Notes: generated by a model from the sequence alone, not told the origin. A stretch of DNA of 64,000 nt from Palaeococcus ferrophilus DSM 13482 (GCF_000966265.1 NZ_LANF01000012.1:1-64000), one strand, 5' to 3'. Positions 25,170 to 34,464 are shown, counted from the stretch's first letter. Translations and numbers: made by a program.

Positions 25170-27065
25170 TCACGCCTCCCTGAGGGGGAGGGCCCGCCTT
25201 ATGCGCTCTATGAGTTCCTCCTTCTTTTCCGAATCCTGGAGGGCTATCTCGAGCACCTGGTCTATGGTCTCAACGGGGAATATCTCTATCTTCTCGGCCT
25301 TGTCCTTGCTGAGGAAGACGTCCTTCTCGTTCGCCTTGGGGATTATTACCGTCTTTATGCCCGCCTCGATGGCAGCCTCTATCTTTGGTGTCGCCCCTCC
25401 TATTGGAAGCACCTCGCCGCGGACGCTTAAGGAACCGGTCATGGCCACATCCTGCCTTATCGGTATCTCTTCAAGGGCCGAGATGACGGCGGTTGCGACG
25501 CTTATGCTGGCTGAATCTCCTTCAACGCCCTCGTAGGTCTGGAGGAACTGGACGTGGATGTCGTACCTGCTTATGTCCTCACCCTTGTAGCGCTTGATTA
25601 TCGCCGAGACGTTCTGAACTGCTTCTTTTGCTATCTCCCCGAGCTTTCCGGTGACTATTATTTTGCCCTCCTCTTTGCTGGCGGCGGGTGCGACGACGGC
25701 CTCTATTGGCAAAACAATACCACTCTGCTCGCCTATGACCGCCAAACCGTTCACCCTTCCTACCTCGCCGCCCTCGCTCTTTATGACCTGGTACTCCTTC
25801 TTGTTCTCTATGTACCAGTCCGCGAGCTGCTTCTCGAGGGGCTTGGCCATCCTTAGGGCCTTAAGCACGTGCTCCCTCGTCACGTAGTTGTAGCCCTCGC
25901 GTATCGCCATGTCTCCAGCAGCCCTCACGACACCGCCGAGGTCGCGGAGGCGGAGCGTTAGGTGTCCCTTTCTTCCGGCTCTCTTCTGGGCCTCCCTCAC
26001 TATCTCCTCAACGGCCTCCTTCGTGAAGTGGGGTATCTTCCCATCACGCTTAACCTCTTGTGCCACGAACTGGACGAGCTTCTTCCTGTTCTCGAGGGTG
26101 TCCGGCATGGTGGTTCTCATGTAGACCTCGTAACCGTACCCCCTTATACGGGAGCGCAACGCGGGATGCATCTTCTCTATGGTGTCGAGGTTTCCGGCGG
26201 CCACCAAAATGAAGTCGCACGGTACAGGCTCCGTTCTCACCATCGCACCGCTTGAGAGCTCGCTTTGGCCCGTTATGGCGTGTCTCTTCTCCTGCATCGC
26301 GGTAAGGAGGCTCTGCTGCATCTTTATGCTGAGGGTCGCTATCTCGTCTATGAAGAGGACGCCCTTGTTGGCCCTGTGTATCATTCCGGGCTCAACGCGC
26401 TCGTGGGCCGGCGTCCCAAGTCCGCCGCTCTGGAACGGGTCGTGCCTCACATCGCCGAGTAAAGCGCCAGCGTGTGCACCCGTGGCGTCAACGAAGGGCG
26501 CCTTGTTCCTTCCGCAGTTGTCAATGAGGAGTTTTGGCACCATGGCCTGGCTCTTCAGGCGGAGGTTTGATATGGCCATGAGGGACACTATGAAGACGAA
26601 CATTCCGAAGAGGAGCGTTTCGGCGCTCGGACTCATTATGAGGGCCAGCACCACGACGAAGAGCACCGCAAGCAGGAGGTAGGACTTTATGTTTTCCTGC
26701 TCCTTGGCCTTCTGGCGGTAGCGCTCGACTATTTTCTTCCCCTGGCAGGCCGGAACGGTCTTGATCCTCGGCATGTTCTCGTCTTCGGGATTCGGAAAGA
26801 CCAGAACGTCCTCCAGCTCCTCCGTGGGGAGGAGTTCGGCCATGGCCTGACCGAGCATTGACTTGCCGGTTCCGGGCTCGCCTATGAGGAGGACGTGCCT
26901 CTTCTGCTTGGCGGCGGTTTTTATAACCTCCACGGCGTGATCCTGACCAATAACCTGGTCTATGAGCTTTTCGGGAATTTTAACCTCCTCGGTGGTTTCA
27001 AACTCCACCCCGAGCTCAAGGGGCTCCCCCGCTGTGAGCTCCCTTTCAACCTCTCTCTCATCCAT
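25170..27065 (-). CDS. lonB: Archaeal membrane Lon protease (LonB)
   Basis: A 631-residue ATP-dependent, membrane-bound protease. Walker A G-E-P-G-T-G-K-S is at 62-69. Two membrane helices lie inside the AAA+ module (about 129-166), the mark of LonB. Walker B is L-F-I-D-E-I at about 237-242. The proteolytic domain carries the Ser518 (E-G-D-S-A-S) and Lys561 (A-T-P-K-I-E) dyad. No intein is present, although some Pyrococcus lon genes have one. GGAAGGTGTG precedes the ATG, and a TATA-like TTTATAAAATG lies at about 27104-27113. Confidence 0.97.
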   Translation of the reverse strand: MDEREVERELTAGEPLELGVEFETTEEVKIPEKLIDQVIGQDHAVEVIKTAAKQKRHVLLIGEPGTGKSMLGQAMAELLPTEELEDVLVFPNPEDENMPRIKTVPACQGKKIVERYRQKAKEQENIKSYLLLAVLFVVVLALIMSPSAETLLFGMFVFIVSLMAISNLRLKSQAMVPKLLIDNCGRNKAPFVDATGAHAGALLGDVRHDPFQSGGLGTPAHERVEPGMIHRANKGVLFIDEIATLSIKMQQSLLTAMQEKRHAITGQSELSSGAMVRTEPVPCDFILVAAGNLDTIEKMHPALRSRIRGYGYEVYMRTTMPDTLENRKKLVQFVAQEVKRDGKIPHFTKEAVEEIVREAQKRAGRKGHLTLRLRDLGGVVRAAGDMAIREGYNYVTREHVLKALRMAKPLEKQLADWYIENKKEYQVIKSEGGEVGRVNGLAVIGEQSGIVLPIEAVVAPAASKEEGKIIVTGKLGEIAKEAVQNVSAIIKRYKGEDISRYDIHVQFLQTYEGVEGDSASISVATAVISALEEIPIRQDVAMTGSLSVRGEVLPIGGATPKIEAAIEAGIKTVIIPKANEKDVFLSKDKAEKIEIFPVETIDQVLEIALQDSEKKEELIERIRRALPLREA

Positions 27066-27552
27066 GGCTCACACCTTCCTCTCCCTGCTCTCCATTAAGA
27101 TGGACATTTTATAAAGGTTTGCCGGGATGGGTTGAACCGTTGCATTCTTCGGGAGAATCCAGAACGGTCAGGTTTCCCAGTAACGGCTGGATGTTGGGGT
27201 TATGTGGGCCTTTCTTATCCCATTCCACCCCCGCCTGGCATTTTACCTTGGAAAGAAGGGTTCTCCAGGGGATGCTCCCCCTATGAACCCATCTACCTGG
27301 TTCGTGGGGATGGTGGTTGAGGGTTTTGGGATAATGCGGTGGAATCTATGAATGCTCAATCAATACACTTTACATGGAGATGCTCTATGAGAACCCGGCC
27401 ACTGAAACCGACGTCATTCTTCTCTAAGCTCTCTGGAGGGGCATAAAGAGAATGATGAAAGTAAGAGGGATAGAAGTGGAAAAGAAAGACCAACATCTTG
27501 TCTTTCTTTTTCTACGGTAGAAAACTTTATAATGATGACCTTCTACTGCATA
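27066..27552. other. Gene-free stretch between lonB and the small gene pair
   Basis: It holds the lonB promoter (minus), then about 300 bases with no supported gene. At 27375-27428 there is a short reading, M-E-M-L-Y-E-N-P-A-T-E-T-D-V-I-L-L then stop, which looks like a gene remnant and not a functional gene. A hairpin (27480-27510) and the plus-strand TATA ACTTTATAATG (27522-27531) end the stretch. Confidence 0.5.
27480..27510 (+). terminator. Stem-loop followed by T-rich tract
   Basis: AAAAGAAAGAC pairs with GTCTTTCTTTT around a nine-base loop, and the descending arm is T-rich. It stands immediately upstream of the promoter of the small gene pair. It may end transcription from upstream or act as a control site for the pair. 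Confidence 0.45.
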
Positions 27553-27765
27553 ATGGTGGTGAAAGTGCTCAAAGTCCAAGTCAGGAAGCACATCAAGAGG
27601 CAAAAGAAGAGGGGTAAAGCCTATAACGTCGAGCAGAGGCTTATTTACATCCCTTCAAAAGTCGAGCTTCCGGAGAAGGTTTACCTCCTCACACCAGAGG
27701 AAGTTCAGGAGCTGGCCGAGCTGATTCCGGCAGAGAAGAGACCAAGTTGGCTGGTGGTGGAATGA
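27553..27765 (+). CDS. Small charged protein, first of a toxin-antitoxin-like pair
   Basis: A 70-residue protein of unknown family. The first third is strongly basic (V-R-K-H-I-K-R-Q-K-K-R-G-K) and the rest is acidic and helical (L-T-P-E-E-V-Q-E-L-A-E-L). ATG 27553 is favoured because TATA ACTTTATAATG lies about 27 bases before it (leaderless); ATG 27532 is also open. Its stop overlaps the next start (ATGA). Size, basic head, acidic tail and coupling to a larger gene are what one expects of an antitoxin, but no known antitoxin motif is present. Confidence 0.65.
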   Translation: MVVKVLKVQVRKHIKRQKKRGKAYNVEQRLIYIPSKVELPEKVYLLTPEEVQELAELIPAEKRPSWLVVE

Positions 27766-28247
27766 AGACTCTCGTGATTTCCGTGGATAGGAGCAGACAG
27801 AAAAGAACTATCTACGCCCTCGTAGAGATAGATTATAATAATCTAAGTGAACTCCGAAAACGTGGGGGCTGGCTTAAGCACATTGCAGAACTTAGAAAAC
27901 AGGAAAAAAGAAATTACGTTGCGAAATTTCCAAAAAGATTTGCGGACATTAAACCCCTTCTCAAGAGAGTTATTATAACCCCTTCCTTCAAAGAGATCAA
28001 GGATGAAATAATAAACATGGATAAAGAGATTAGAGTCCTCATAGTGGATGACACCGTTCTTAAAAAGCTCGAAGAGTATAAAAGCCGGAAAAACATCTTC
28101 AAAGAGAGTGTTGCCAAAAACAGGCGGGAATTCCATCACATTGTTTTGCTTACTGACAATCTAGCATACATTTCCCGCGAGATTTACGAGAAGAACCGTA
28201 ATCCGAACGCACTCAAAAAAGAACTGCGGAAAAGGGGAATACTGTGA
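27762..28247 (+). CDS. Unknown protein, second of the coupled pair (toxin-like position)
   Basis: 161 residues, AT-rich coding sequence. It starts M-K-T-L-V-I-S-V-D-R-S, a strand-loop pattern with an acidic residue. The middle contains I-R-V-L-I-V-D-D-T-V-L-K-K-L and the end is basic. The alternation of strands and helices and the two Asp regions (D9, and V-D-D near 91) suggest an alpha/beta enzyme such as a PIN- or RNase H-like fold, but I cannot assign it. ATG overlaps the upstream stop, with GGTGGTGG as ribosome site. It lies in a plastic zone beside a tRNA gene and IS relics. Confidence 0.65.
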   Translation: MKTLVISVDRSRQKRTIYALVEIDYNNLSELRKRGGWLKHIAELRKQEKRNYVAKFPKRFADIKPLLKRVIITPSFKEIKDEIINMDKEIRVLIVDDTVLKKLEEYKSRKNIFKESVAKNRREFHHIVLLTDNLAYISREIYEKNRNPNALKKELRKRGIL

Positions 28248-28310
28248 AGCCCTTCTCACGGTGCATCCCTGGCTTCATGAGGGTCTGCCAGGGCCACCAC
28301 TCAAAGGGCC

Positions 28311-28355
28311 AAGTATACAATTCTCGTATACTTCCCATTATACTGTGAAGTATAA
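28311..28355. promoter_or_regulatory. Two adjacent palindromes sharing AGTATA arms
   Basis: AAGTATAC-N7-GTATACTT (28311-28333) is followed after four bases by TTATACT-GTGA-AGTATAA (28338-28355). Both are perfect dyads with related arms. They lie 60 bases after the stop of the 27762 gene, in non-coding DNA. They could be operator sites or RNA hairpins. No gene with a clear promoter starts here, so the target is uncertain. Confidence 0.5.
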
Positions 28356-28385
28356 GGGATATATAAAGATTTCTTCGAAGATTTC

Positions 28386-28401
28386 GATACTGTCAGGATA
28401 A
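28386..28401 (+). repeat. IS terminal repeat GATACTGTCAGGATAA (copy 1)
   Basis: The same 16 bases occur at 29099-29114. Both point inward to IS6-type transposase fragments, as terminal inverted repeats do. Confidence 0.7.
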
Positions 28402-28447
28402 CTGGGGCATCACCTCCTGAAACCATTCGGTAATATTGCCCGGAAGA

Positions 28448-28720
28448 TTAGGTAATCCGGACGGCTAATACTTCCCGGCTCTCAACATCAATAGCCGCCC
28501 AGAAGTACCACTTCCTCCCGTTGATCTTCACCACAGTCTCATCAACTGCAATGAAATTCCGCTGTTTTTTGAGTGCTAAGAGTTTTGGTTGGTAAACTGC
28601 TTCTGCTGTTTTTTGAATTGTTTCCCAGACGGTTGTGTGGCTGATTCTGTGATTAGAAATTCCTAACAGGTATAAAACGTGGCATTCAAAGGTTTGTGGT
28701 TCTTTTGGAGTTCGCCAGTC
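28448..28720 (-). pseudogene. IS6-family transposase relic (central part)
   Basis: A minus-strand frame without a start reads through L-G-I-S-N-H-R-I-S-H-T-T-V-W-E-T-I-Q-K, then F-I-A-V-D-E-T-V-V-K-I and W-Y-F-W-A-A-I-D-V-E-S-R-E, and stops at TAA 28448-28450. These are the middle part and the first two catalytic Asp of an IS6-type DDE transposase. The N-terminus and the last 100 or so residues with the catalytic Glu are missing. An element end (28386-28401) lies 47 bases beyond the stop, so the relic has an internal deletion. Confidence 0.8.
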
Positions 28721-28740
28721 GTTGCAGGGATTCCTCCTAA

Positions 28741-28962
28741 AATTCGCGAGAGGAGCGAATTAACTTCCATCCAAGCTTGTTTTTAACTGAGTTCGCTTTT
28801 TAATCGACGCCCGAAGGGCGTCAGGGGAAGGAACTCTTTCCGCGCGGCTAATAAAGGAAATTCACTCCCGAACACAGCATAGTGGAGGAAATCCACTTGT
28901 TATTTTGGTATCTTTTAAGAAGAACCACGAACCTTGATCAAACTTCGCGCAGGCGAAGTTTG
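28741..28962. repeat. Cluster of three short perfect stem-loops
   Basis: AATTCGC/GCGAATT (28741-28761), GACGCCC/GGGCGTC (28806-28822) and CAAACTTCGC/GCGAAGTTTG (28939-28962) are perfect inverted repeats. The third follows the tRNA 3' end by ten bases on the minus strand and could stop its transcript. The others lie between the transposase relic and the tRNA in DNA with no gene. Confidence 0.5.
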
Positions 28963-28971
28963 TTAGACTTA

Positions 28972-29049
28972 TGGTGCCCCGGCCGGGATTTGAACCCGGG
29001 TCGCGGGATCGAGAGTCCCGCATGATTGACCGGGCTACACCACCGGGGC
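28972..29049 (-). tRNA. tRNA-Glu (anticodon CTC)
   Basis: A complete cloverleaf on the minus strand. The acceptor arm GCCCCGG pairs with CCGGGGC. The anticodon stem CGGGA/TCCCG encloses loop CTCTCGA with anticodon CTC. The T arm is CCGGG-TTCAAAT-CCCGG, the discriminator is A, and CCA is encoded (28972-28974). There is no intron. IS relics flank it, as often seen near tRNA genes. Confidence 0.93.
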
Positions 29050-29098
29050 TCGATATTAGGGGTGAGGGAGCCTTTAAAAATCTTTTGTTTTTGTCGAG

Positions 29099-29114
29099 GA
29101 TACTGTCAGGATAA
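29099..29114 (+). repeat. IS terminal repeat GATACTGTCAGGATAA (copy 2)
   Basis: Identical to 28386-28401. It precedes the N-terminal transposase fragment by about 60 bases, the normal place for a left end. Confidence 0.7.
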
Positions 29115-29171
29115 GCTGAGGGGTTATGTTTAAATCTAGTTGTGTCACCTCAGAAAAAGTGGTGGAGAAAT

Positions 29172-29318
29172 ATGAAGGCTGAAACCATTATTTACTGGCT
29201 GGTCTCAGCCTTAAACCCTTCTCGCAGGAATAGAATCCCAGTGGAGGAGAAAATTCAGGCGATAAGCCTGTACTCACAGGGTTTAAGTTACAGACAAGTC
29301 GCCAGAATCCTCGGAATC
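29172..29318 (+). pseudogene. IS6-family transposase relic (N-terminal part)
   Basis: It encodes M-K-A-E-T-I-I-Y-W-L-V-S-A-L and the helix-turn-helix Y-S-Q-G-L-S-Y-R-Q-V-A-R-I-L-G-I, then departs from the family right after L-G-I. The frame stays open to 29408 but the tail is unrelated and overlaps the ferritin-like gene. The minus-strand relic at 28448-28720 begins its family match at the same L-G-I-S point. Confidence 0.8.
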
Positions 29319-29379
29319 GTACAGAAGGGTCCCAGAAGGCTGGTGGTCAGTTACCCTCACAGTATCAACGGTCTGTTCG

Positions 29380-29955
29380 TCACTCCTTGGCTTTCAGATC
29401 TCTTATGAGTTCCTCTAATGCCTTATTGGCCTGAATCCTTGAATAGAACTCGTATTCCCTTTTTATGAATTGATAGTGATCCCTTTCGTCCTTTGCTAGT
29501 TCATACATGATTTTCTTATGCTCTGGCTCTTGTAATAGGTCCATGATCATTAGATAAATCCTCTCTGCAAGCTGTTCGGCTTCCATTGCTATCTTCAATA
29601 CATCCAAATAGTCCTGTACAGTCTTCAGGCGGTAATCCTTTTCTACAAACGTCTGGACCCAGCTCTTGATTTCAGGATTATGGGGGGTATCGTTTGGAAA
29701 CAGGCTTTTAAACAGTTTTCGAAGCTTTCTATCGTGCATAATCTCAATATCTAAAAACTTTTTGAATGTCTCCTTTGGATAACCCTCTGGGAGATGAGTA
29801 TAAAGAAATTGGTACATGTCGGAGGAATCTATCTCTCCAAGGAGGGCATAGGACAGAATATCTTTTAGGGGTCTACCTCTTAGCTCTTCCAGCGATTGTC
29901 TTACACTTTCTGAGATACTGGCTTTCTCCATGAATATTTCAAGTGCTTTGCTCAT
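29380..29955 (-). CDS. Ferritin-like / rubrerythrin-type helical protein
   Basis: 191 residues, almost all helical. The acidic/His pattern of a di-iron four-helix bundle is present: L-L-G-E-I-D-S-S-D, D-I-E-I-M-H-D-R-K, A-M-E-A-E-Q-L-A-E-R-I-Y and K-D-E-R-D-H-Y. There is no rubredoxin domain. It may store iron or reduce peroxide; the first iron ligands are less regular than in rubrerythrin. ATG 29955 follows GGGGGTGAGG; an ATG at 30021 lacks one. The sequence is AT-richer than valS next door. Confidence 0.75.
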   Translation of the reverse strand: MSKALEIFMEKASISESVRQSLEELRGRPLKDILSYALLGEIDSSDMYQFLYTHLPEGYPKETFKKFLDIEIMHDRKLRKLFKSLFPNDTPHNPEIKSWVQTFVEKDYRLKTVQDYLDVLKIAMEAEQLAERIYLMIMDLLQEPEHKKIMYELAKDERDHYQFIKREYEFYSRIQANKALEELIRDLKAKE

Positions 29956-30055
29956 GGCCTCACCCCCTTTAAGGAATATCATAAAGCAATATTTTAAAGT
30001 TTCTTTTGGGTAGTATCTCAAGGGTTATGTATAAATTATGAAATATGTAAAGGAA

Positions 30056-32722
30056 TTAGAAGAACAAAACGACGGCGTCTCCTATCACCGCCGTCTCGAC
30101 CTCTTCTCCCTCGCTGAAGACCGCCTTCCTGAGCACGATGTCCTCCTTGGCCAGCTCGACCCTCTGGCCCTCTACCTCGAACTCGACCTTTCCGCTCTCC
30201 TTGAGCGCCTTTGCAACCTCTTCCGCGTTCTCCTTGAGGTAAGCGGTTATCTTCGGCACGAGCTTTCCGTAGCGCGGTCCCACCGTCCTGAAGTTCGGCT
30301 TTATCTCGATGATCCTCTCCTCAAGCTCGGGCTCGCCCCTGATTATCTCAAGCTTCTCGATGTTCATGGTTCCCGCGATGTCTTTCTCGATGGCCTTGAG
30401 AGCCTCGTAGGAGTCGGTCGCGTAGATTGCCACGTGCTTGAGCTTGGCGTTGAGCGAGAGGCCGTGGCCGTTCTTGTAGCGCCTCATGGCACCGACTATT
30501 TCGCGGGCGAGCTCGCCGAGCCTCTCGGCCTCCCCGTCAATCTTGCCCTCGTTGTACTTCGGCCATTCGAGGAGGTGGACGCTCCTGGCACCGACGTGCC
30601 CCTTGAACATCTCCTGGTAGAGCTCCTCGGTGATGTGGGGAGCGAGCGGAGCAAGGAGGAGCATCACGTTGTAGAGCAGCTCGTAGAGGGCAGCCTTTGC
30701 CTTGAGCTTGCTCTCCTCGTCGTCGCCGTAGAGCCTGTATTTGACCATCTCGATGTAGTCATCCGCCACCTCGTGCCAGATGAAGGTCATGAGCTCCCTC
30801 GTGAGCAGGTTGAAGCGGTACCTCTCCATCTCCTCCGTGGAGAACTTTATAACGCGGTGGAGCCTGCTGAGTATCCAGCGGTCGAGGGGTTCGAGCTCCT
30901 CCGGAGCCCCCGCCGGGTCGAAGCCTTCCAGATGGCGCTCGGCAAAGCGGTAGATGTTCCAGACCTTCTGGAGGAAGCGGTAGTTGTAGTCAACGGTCTC
31001 CCACTTGAACGGGTGATCCTCTCCCGGAGGTGCCAGAGCGGTCCAGAGCCTTAGGGCATCGGCACCGTACTTCGGGATGACCTCGTCGGGAGCGACGACG
31101 TTGCCGTAGCTCTTGCTCATCTTCCTTCCGTCCGGGCCGGCGACCATACCGTTGATGAGGATGTCCTCCCAGGGCTTCTCCCCGGTGAGTACCCACGTCC
31201 TGAATATCGTGTAGAAGGCCCACGTCCTTATGATGTCCGTTCCCTGCGGCCTGAGGGCGGTGGGGAAGTTGTGCTTGAACCAGCGCTTGGCATTCTCATC
31301 GCCCTTGAGTGCATCGTGCCATTTGCTTATTATGAGGGCGGTGAGGCTCGAATCAACCCAGCAGTCGAGCACGTCCGTGACCGGCTCCGGGTCGCTTCCG
31401 TCGGAGCACTTCCTCGGCGGCTTGTCAAAGCGCGGGTCTACCGGAAGGTCCTCCTCGTCCGGGAGGATTATCTCGCTGTTCTTGCACACCCAGAACGGGA
31501 TAGGCGTTCCGAAAACGCGCTGCCTGCTTATGACCCAGTCCCAGTCCATGCTCTCGGCCCAGTCCTTCAACCTTAGGAACATGTCGCTCGGATACCAGTT
31601 TATCTTCTCGGCCACCTTGACTATCTCCTCGGTGAAGTCCTTCACCTTGATGAACCACTGCTTCTTTGGAAGGAGCTCGATGGGCGCCATACATGAGCTC
31701 CTCTCCGTGTGTCTCAGAACCCTGTGGTGCACCTTCTTCTTGTCGTAGAGGAGGCCCATCTTCTCGAGGTCTTCGGCGATCTTCTCCTTGGCCTCCTCGG
31801 CCTTGAGCCCCTCGTAGGGCCCGGCGTTCTCGTTCATGGTTCCGTCCTCGTTGATGGCTATGATAACGGGCAGGTTGTAGCGCTTCTGCCAGACTACGTC
31901 CTGCTCGTCACCGTAGGTACAGTTGTAGACCGCTCCAGTTCCGAACTCGGGGTCAACGTCCTCATCCGCTATAACAGGAACCTCGCGCTCGAATATCGGG
32001 AGCCTCACCTTCTTTCCAACTACGTCCTTGTAGCGCTCGTCCTTGGGGTGGACGAAAACTGCCACACAGGCCGGCATGAGCTCGGGCCTCGTGGTGGCTA
32101 TTGGGACATAACCAGAACCATCCGCCAGCGGGAGCTTGATGTAATAGAGGAAGCCGTCCTCCTCAACGTAGCCAACCTCTGCCTTCGCCAAACTCGTCCT
32201 GCACCTGGGGCACCAGTAAACCGGGTGCTCCGAGCGGTAGAGCATTCCCTTCCTGTAGAACTCGAGGAGCGATTTTTGAACGGCTGCCTTGTACCAGTCG
32301 TCCATCGTGTGGTATTCCAAATCCCAATCGGCTGAGTAGCCTATCCTTATGAACTGGTTTCTCATCGCTTCTATGGCCTGCCAGGTCCACTCTATACACT
32401 TTTTGAGGAAGAGCTCGGGCTGGTCCTTGCTTATTCCGAACTCCTTCTCGACCTTGAGCTCGGTCGGGAGGCCGTGGTTGTCGAAGCCCTGCGGGAAGAG
32501 CACGTTGTAGCCGGTCATCCTCTTGTAGCGCGCGATTATGTCAATCCACGTGTGGCTGAGAACGTGGCCGAGGTGGAGCGTTCCGCTCGTGAACGGAGGG
32601 GGCGTATCAATCGCGTAGCTCGGCCTCTTTTCGTCGAGCTCGTACTTGTATATCTTCTCATCGAGCCAGAACTTCTGCCACTTGGGCTCAATCTTCTCGG
32701 GTTCGTAGTTTTTAGGAAGCAT
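30056..32722 (-). CDS. valS: Valyl-tRNA synthetase
   Basis: An 888-residue class I synthetase charging tRNA-Val. The HIGH-type motif is P-P-F-T-S-G-T-L-H-L-G-H, near residue 45. The KMSKS loop is G-R-K-M-S-K-S-Y-G-N-V-V. An editing domain with conserved T-T-R-P-E-L lies between them (about 200-330), and an anticodon-binding helical domain begins near 600. Paired Cys (C-P-R-C) lie in the connective domain. ATG 32722 has AGGTGAT eight bases before it; the ATG at 32728 overlaps that site. Confidence 0.97.
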   Translation of the reverse strand: MLPKNYEPEKIEPKWQKFWLDEKIYKYELDEKRPSYAIDTPPPFTSGTLHLGHVLSHTWIDIIARYKRMTGYNVLFPQGFDNHGLPTELKVEKEFGISKDQPELFLKKCIEWTWQAIEAMRNQFIRIGYSADWDLEYHTMDDWYKAAVQKSLLEFYRKGMLYRSEHPVYWCPRCRTSLAKAEVGYVEEDGFLYYIKLPLADGSGYVPIATTRPELMPACVAVFVHPKDERYKDVVGKKVRLPIFEREVPVIADEDVDPEFGTGAVYNCTYGDEQDVVWQKRYNLPVIIAINEDGTMNENAGPYEGLKAEEAKEKIAEDLEKMGLLYDKKKVHHRVLRHTERSSCMAPIELLPKKQWFIKVKDFTEEIVKVAEKINWYPSDMFLRLKDWAESMDWDWVISRQRVFGTPIPFWVCKNSEIILPDEEDLPVDPRFDKPPRKCSDGSDPEPVTDVLDCWVDSSLTALIISKWHDALKGDENAKRWFKHNFPTALRPQGTDIIRTWAFYTIFRTWVLTGEKPWEDILINGMVAGPDGRKMSKSYGNVVAPDEVIPKYGADALRLWTALAPPGEDHPFKWETVDYNYRFLQKVWNIYRFAERHLEGFDPAGAPEELEPLDRWILSRLHRVIKFSTEEMERYRFNLLTRELMTFIWHEVADDYIEMVKYRLYGDDEESKLKAKAALYELLYNVMLLLAPLAPHITEELYQEMFKGHVGARSVHLLEWPKYNEGKIDGEAERLGELAREIVGAMRRYKNGHGLSLNAKLKHVAIYATDSYEALKAIEKDIAGTMNIEKLEIIRGEPELEERIIEIKPNFRTVGPRYGKLVPKITAYLKENAEEVAKALKESGKVEFEVEGQRVELAKEDIVLRKAVFSEGEEVETAVIGDAVVLFF

Positions 32723-33017
32723 GGGCATCACCTTTAGTCCCTTTTTTGGATGGCTCAAACTCAGAAGAGGGGTTTAAAACATTTCCCGGTGGCGCCTCGA
32801 CTAACCCAAAACGCTTGGTTCTCTGGCCTGGGTCATATGCACATCCATGGTTTTCGATGGACGATAGGCACCACCGAACCCCATAAGGAGCCACTGCTTT
32901 AAAAAGTTTTCGCGCGACCGTGGCACGGAAAGCCGGCTTGTCAAAAGGGAAATGTCAAAATGAAAACTGACCTCCCCCTGAAGGGCGAGGCCTTCGGAAG
33001 AAAAAGGTAAAGGGCTC

Positions 33018-34464
33018 TCAACCGGGCTCAAATGCTTCCTCGAATTCCCTCTCAATGGCCTTCGGCGCGGTCAGGAGGCTGGCCACTATCATAACGACCG
33101 CCGAAACTAGGGCGCCGCTGACGTATATGTACTCCCAGTAGCTGAAGCTCACGAGTCCCGCTATTCCCACAATCGCCGTTAGGGAACCGGCGAGCATGCC
33201 GAGCAGTGCCCCCTCCTTCGTCGCCCGCTTCCAGTAGATTCCGAGTATGAGGGGCACGAAGACGCCCGAAGTGTAGATGTCGTAGGAGTATATGAGGAGC
33301 TCGACTATGCCCTGTATAGTCAGCGCCGCCACGAGGGAGAGGAGCCCTATCACCACGGTTGTCACTATGGAGAGCCTCAGCAGCTTCCTGTCGTCGGCCT
33401 CCTTTGCGAAGCTCTGGTAGAAGTCCTTTACCACGTGCGATGTTGCAGCAGAGAGCAGTGAGTCCGCCGTGCTCATAACCGCCGCGAGGATTGCCGCCAC
33501 GAATATGGCCCCCACACCGCTTCCGAAGACAGTGATGACGAGCTTGGGAACGGCGGTCTTTGGTGAGTCTATTATTGCCTGGGGGTCGTTCGAGAGTGCG
33601 AGTGCGAGCATCCCCGCGAGTGCAGGCAGTATCGAGAGCGCCATGAGGAGCAGGCCGCTGTATATGGCCCCCTTCCTGGCGGTTCCTTCGTCCTTAGAGG
33701 CGAAGAGCCTCTGGTAGAAGTCCTGCCCTATGAGTGTGTACATCACCGTGGCAGCTAGGGTGAGGGCGAGGAGAGAGAATCCCAGTGAGGTGAAGTTAAA
33801 GTACTCGCCCGTCGCCTGGGGCAGGTTTGGAACGTTTGCCAGGCTTGCCCTGAGCCCTCCGAAGCCCCCCACCTTGTTCAGTCCGAGGATAACCGCGATG
33901 AGCACCCCAACGCTCCCGAGTATCACCTGGATGAAGTCCGTTAGCGCCACGGCCCACAGCCCCGAAAAGGCGGTGTAGGCGATGAATATCAGCGTGGCAA
34001 AGACCGCTCCCGCGGTTCCCGGAAGCCCTATTGCCTCGAAGACGGCCGAAGCTGCCCATACCTGCGCTCCAAGTATCCCAACGAGGGCCAGGAGCGATAG
34101 TGTCGCCGCAAGAAGCCTTATCGTCTTGCTCTTGTACCTCATCTCCAGAACGTCGGGGACGGTGTACAGAGCCAGGGCACGCATGGGCTTCGCGAGGGTT
34201 ACACCAAGGAGCAAAAGCCCCAGCCCGCAGGCAAAACCGTACCATATTCCACCTAACCCGTAGGTGGCTCCCCAGCTAGCTCCGCCGAGGATGAAAGCCA
34301 CCACCATAGTGAGTGGCTGCAAGAGTCGCTGTGGTCAGTGCCAGTCCAAGTCTCCTCCCGGCCACGAGAAAATCGGCCGAGGTCTTAATGTACTTCCTTG
34401 CGTACGCTGATATCCCTAGCATCGCTCCCATGTAAACCAGGAGTGTTGTCCAAACTACGTCCAT
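33018..34464 (-). pseudogene. Sodium:solute symporter (SSS family), frameshifted
   Basis: Two overlapping minus-strand frames make one SSS transporter. The first (ATG 34464, GAGGTG upstream) reads to A-A-T-H-Y-G-G-G-F. The second continues F-I-L-G-G-A-S-W-G-A-T-Y and runs to 33018 with about a dozen helices. One extra base in the A-run at 34294-34296 (T-run in coding sense) explains the break. SSS proteins couple Na+ entry to uptake of sugars, amino acids or similar solutes; this substrate is unknown. Apart from the frameshift the gene is undamaged, so it is either a recent mutation, a programmed slip or a sequencing error. Confidence 0.82.

Noticed and set aside
27375-27428. A small gene reading M-E-M-L-Y-E-N-P-A-T-E-T-D
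   Set aside because: Only 17 codons with no ribosome site or promoter. It is noted as a likely remnant, not as a gene.
30038-31054. A 338-codon plus-strand open frame
   Set aside because: It is the complement of valS, with the same antisense composition and no ribosome site.
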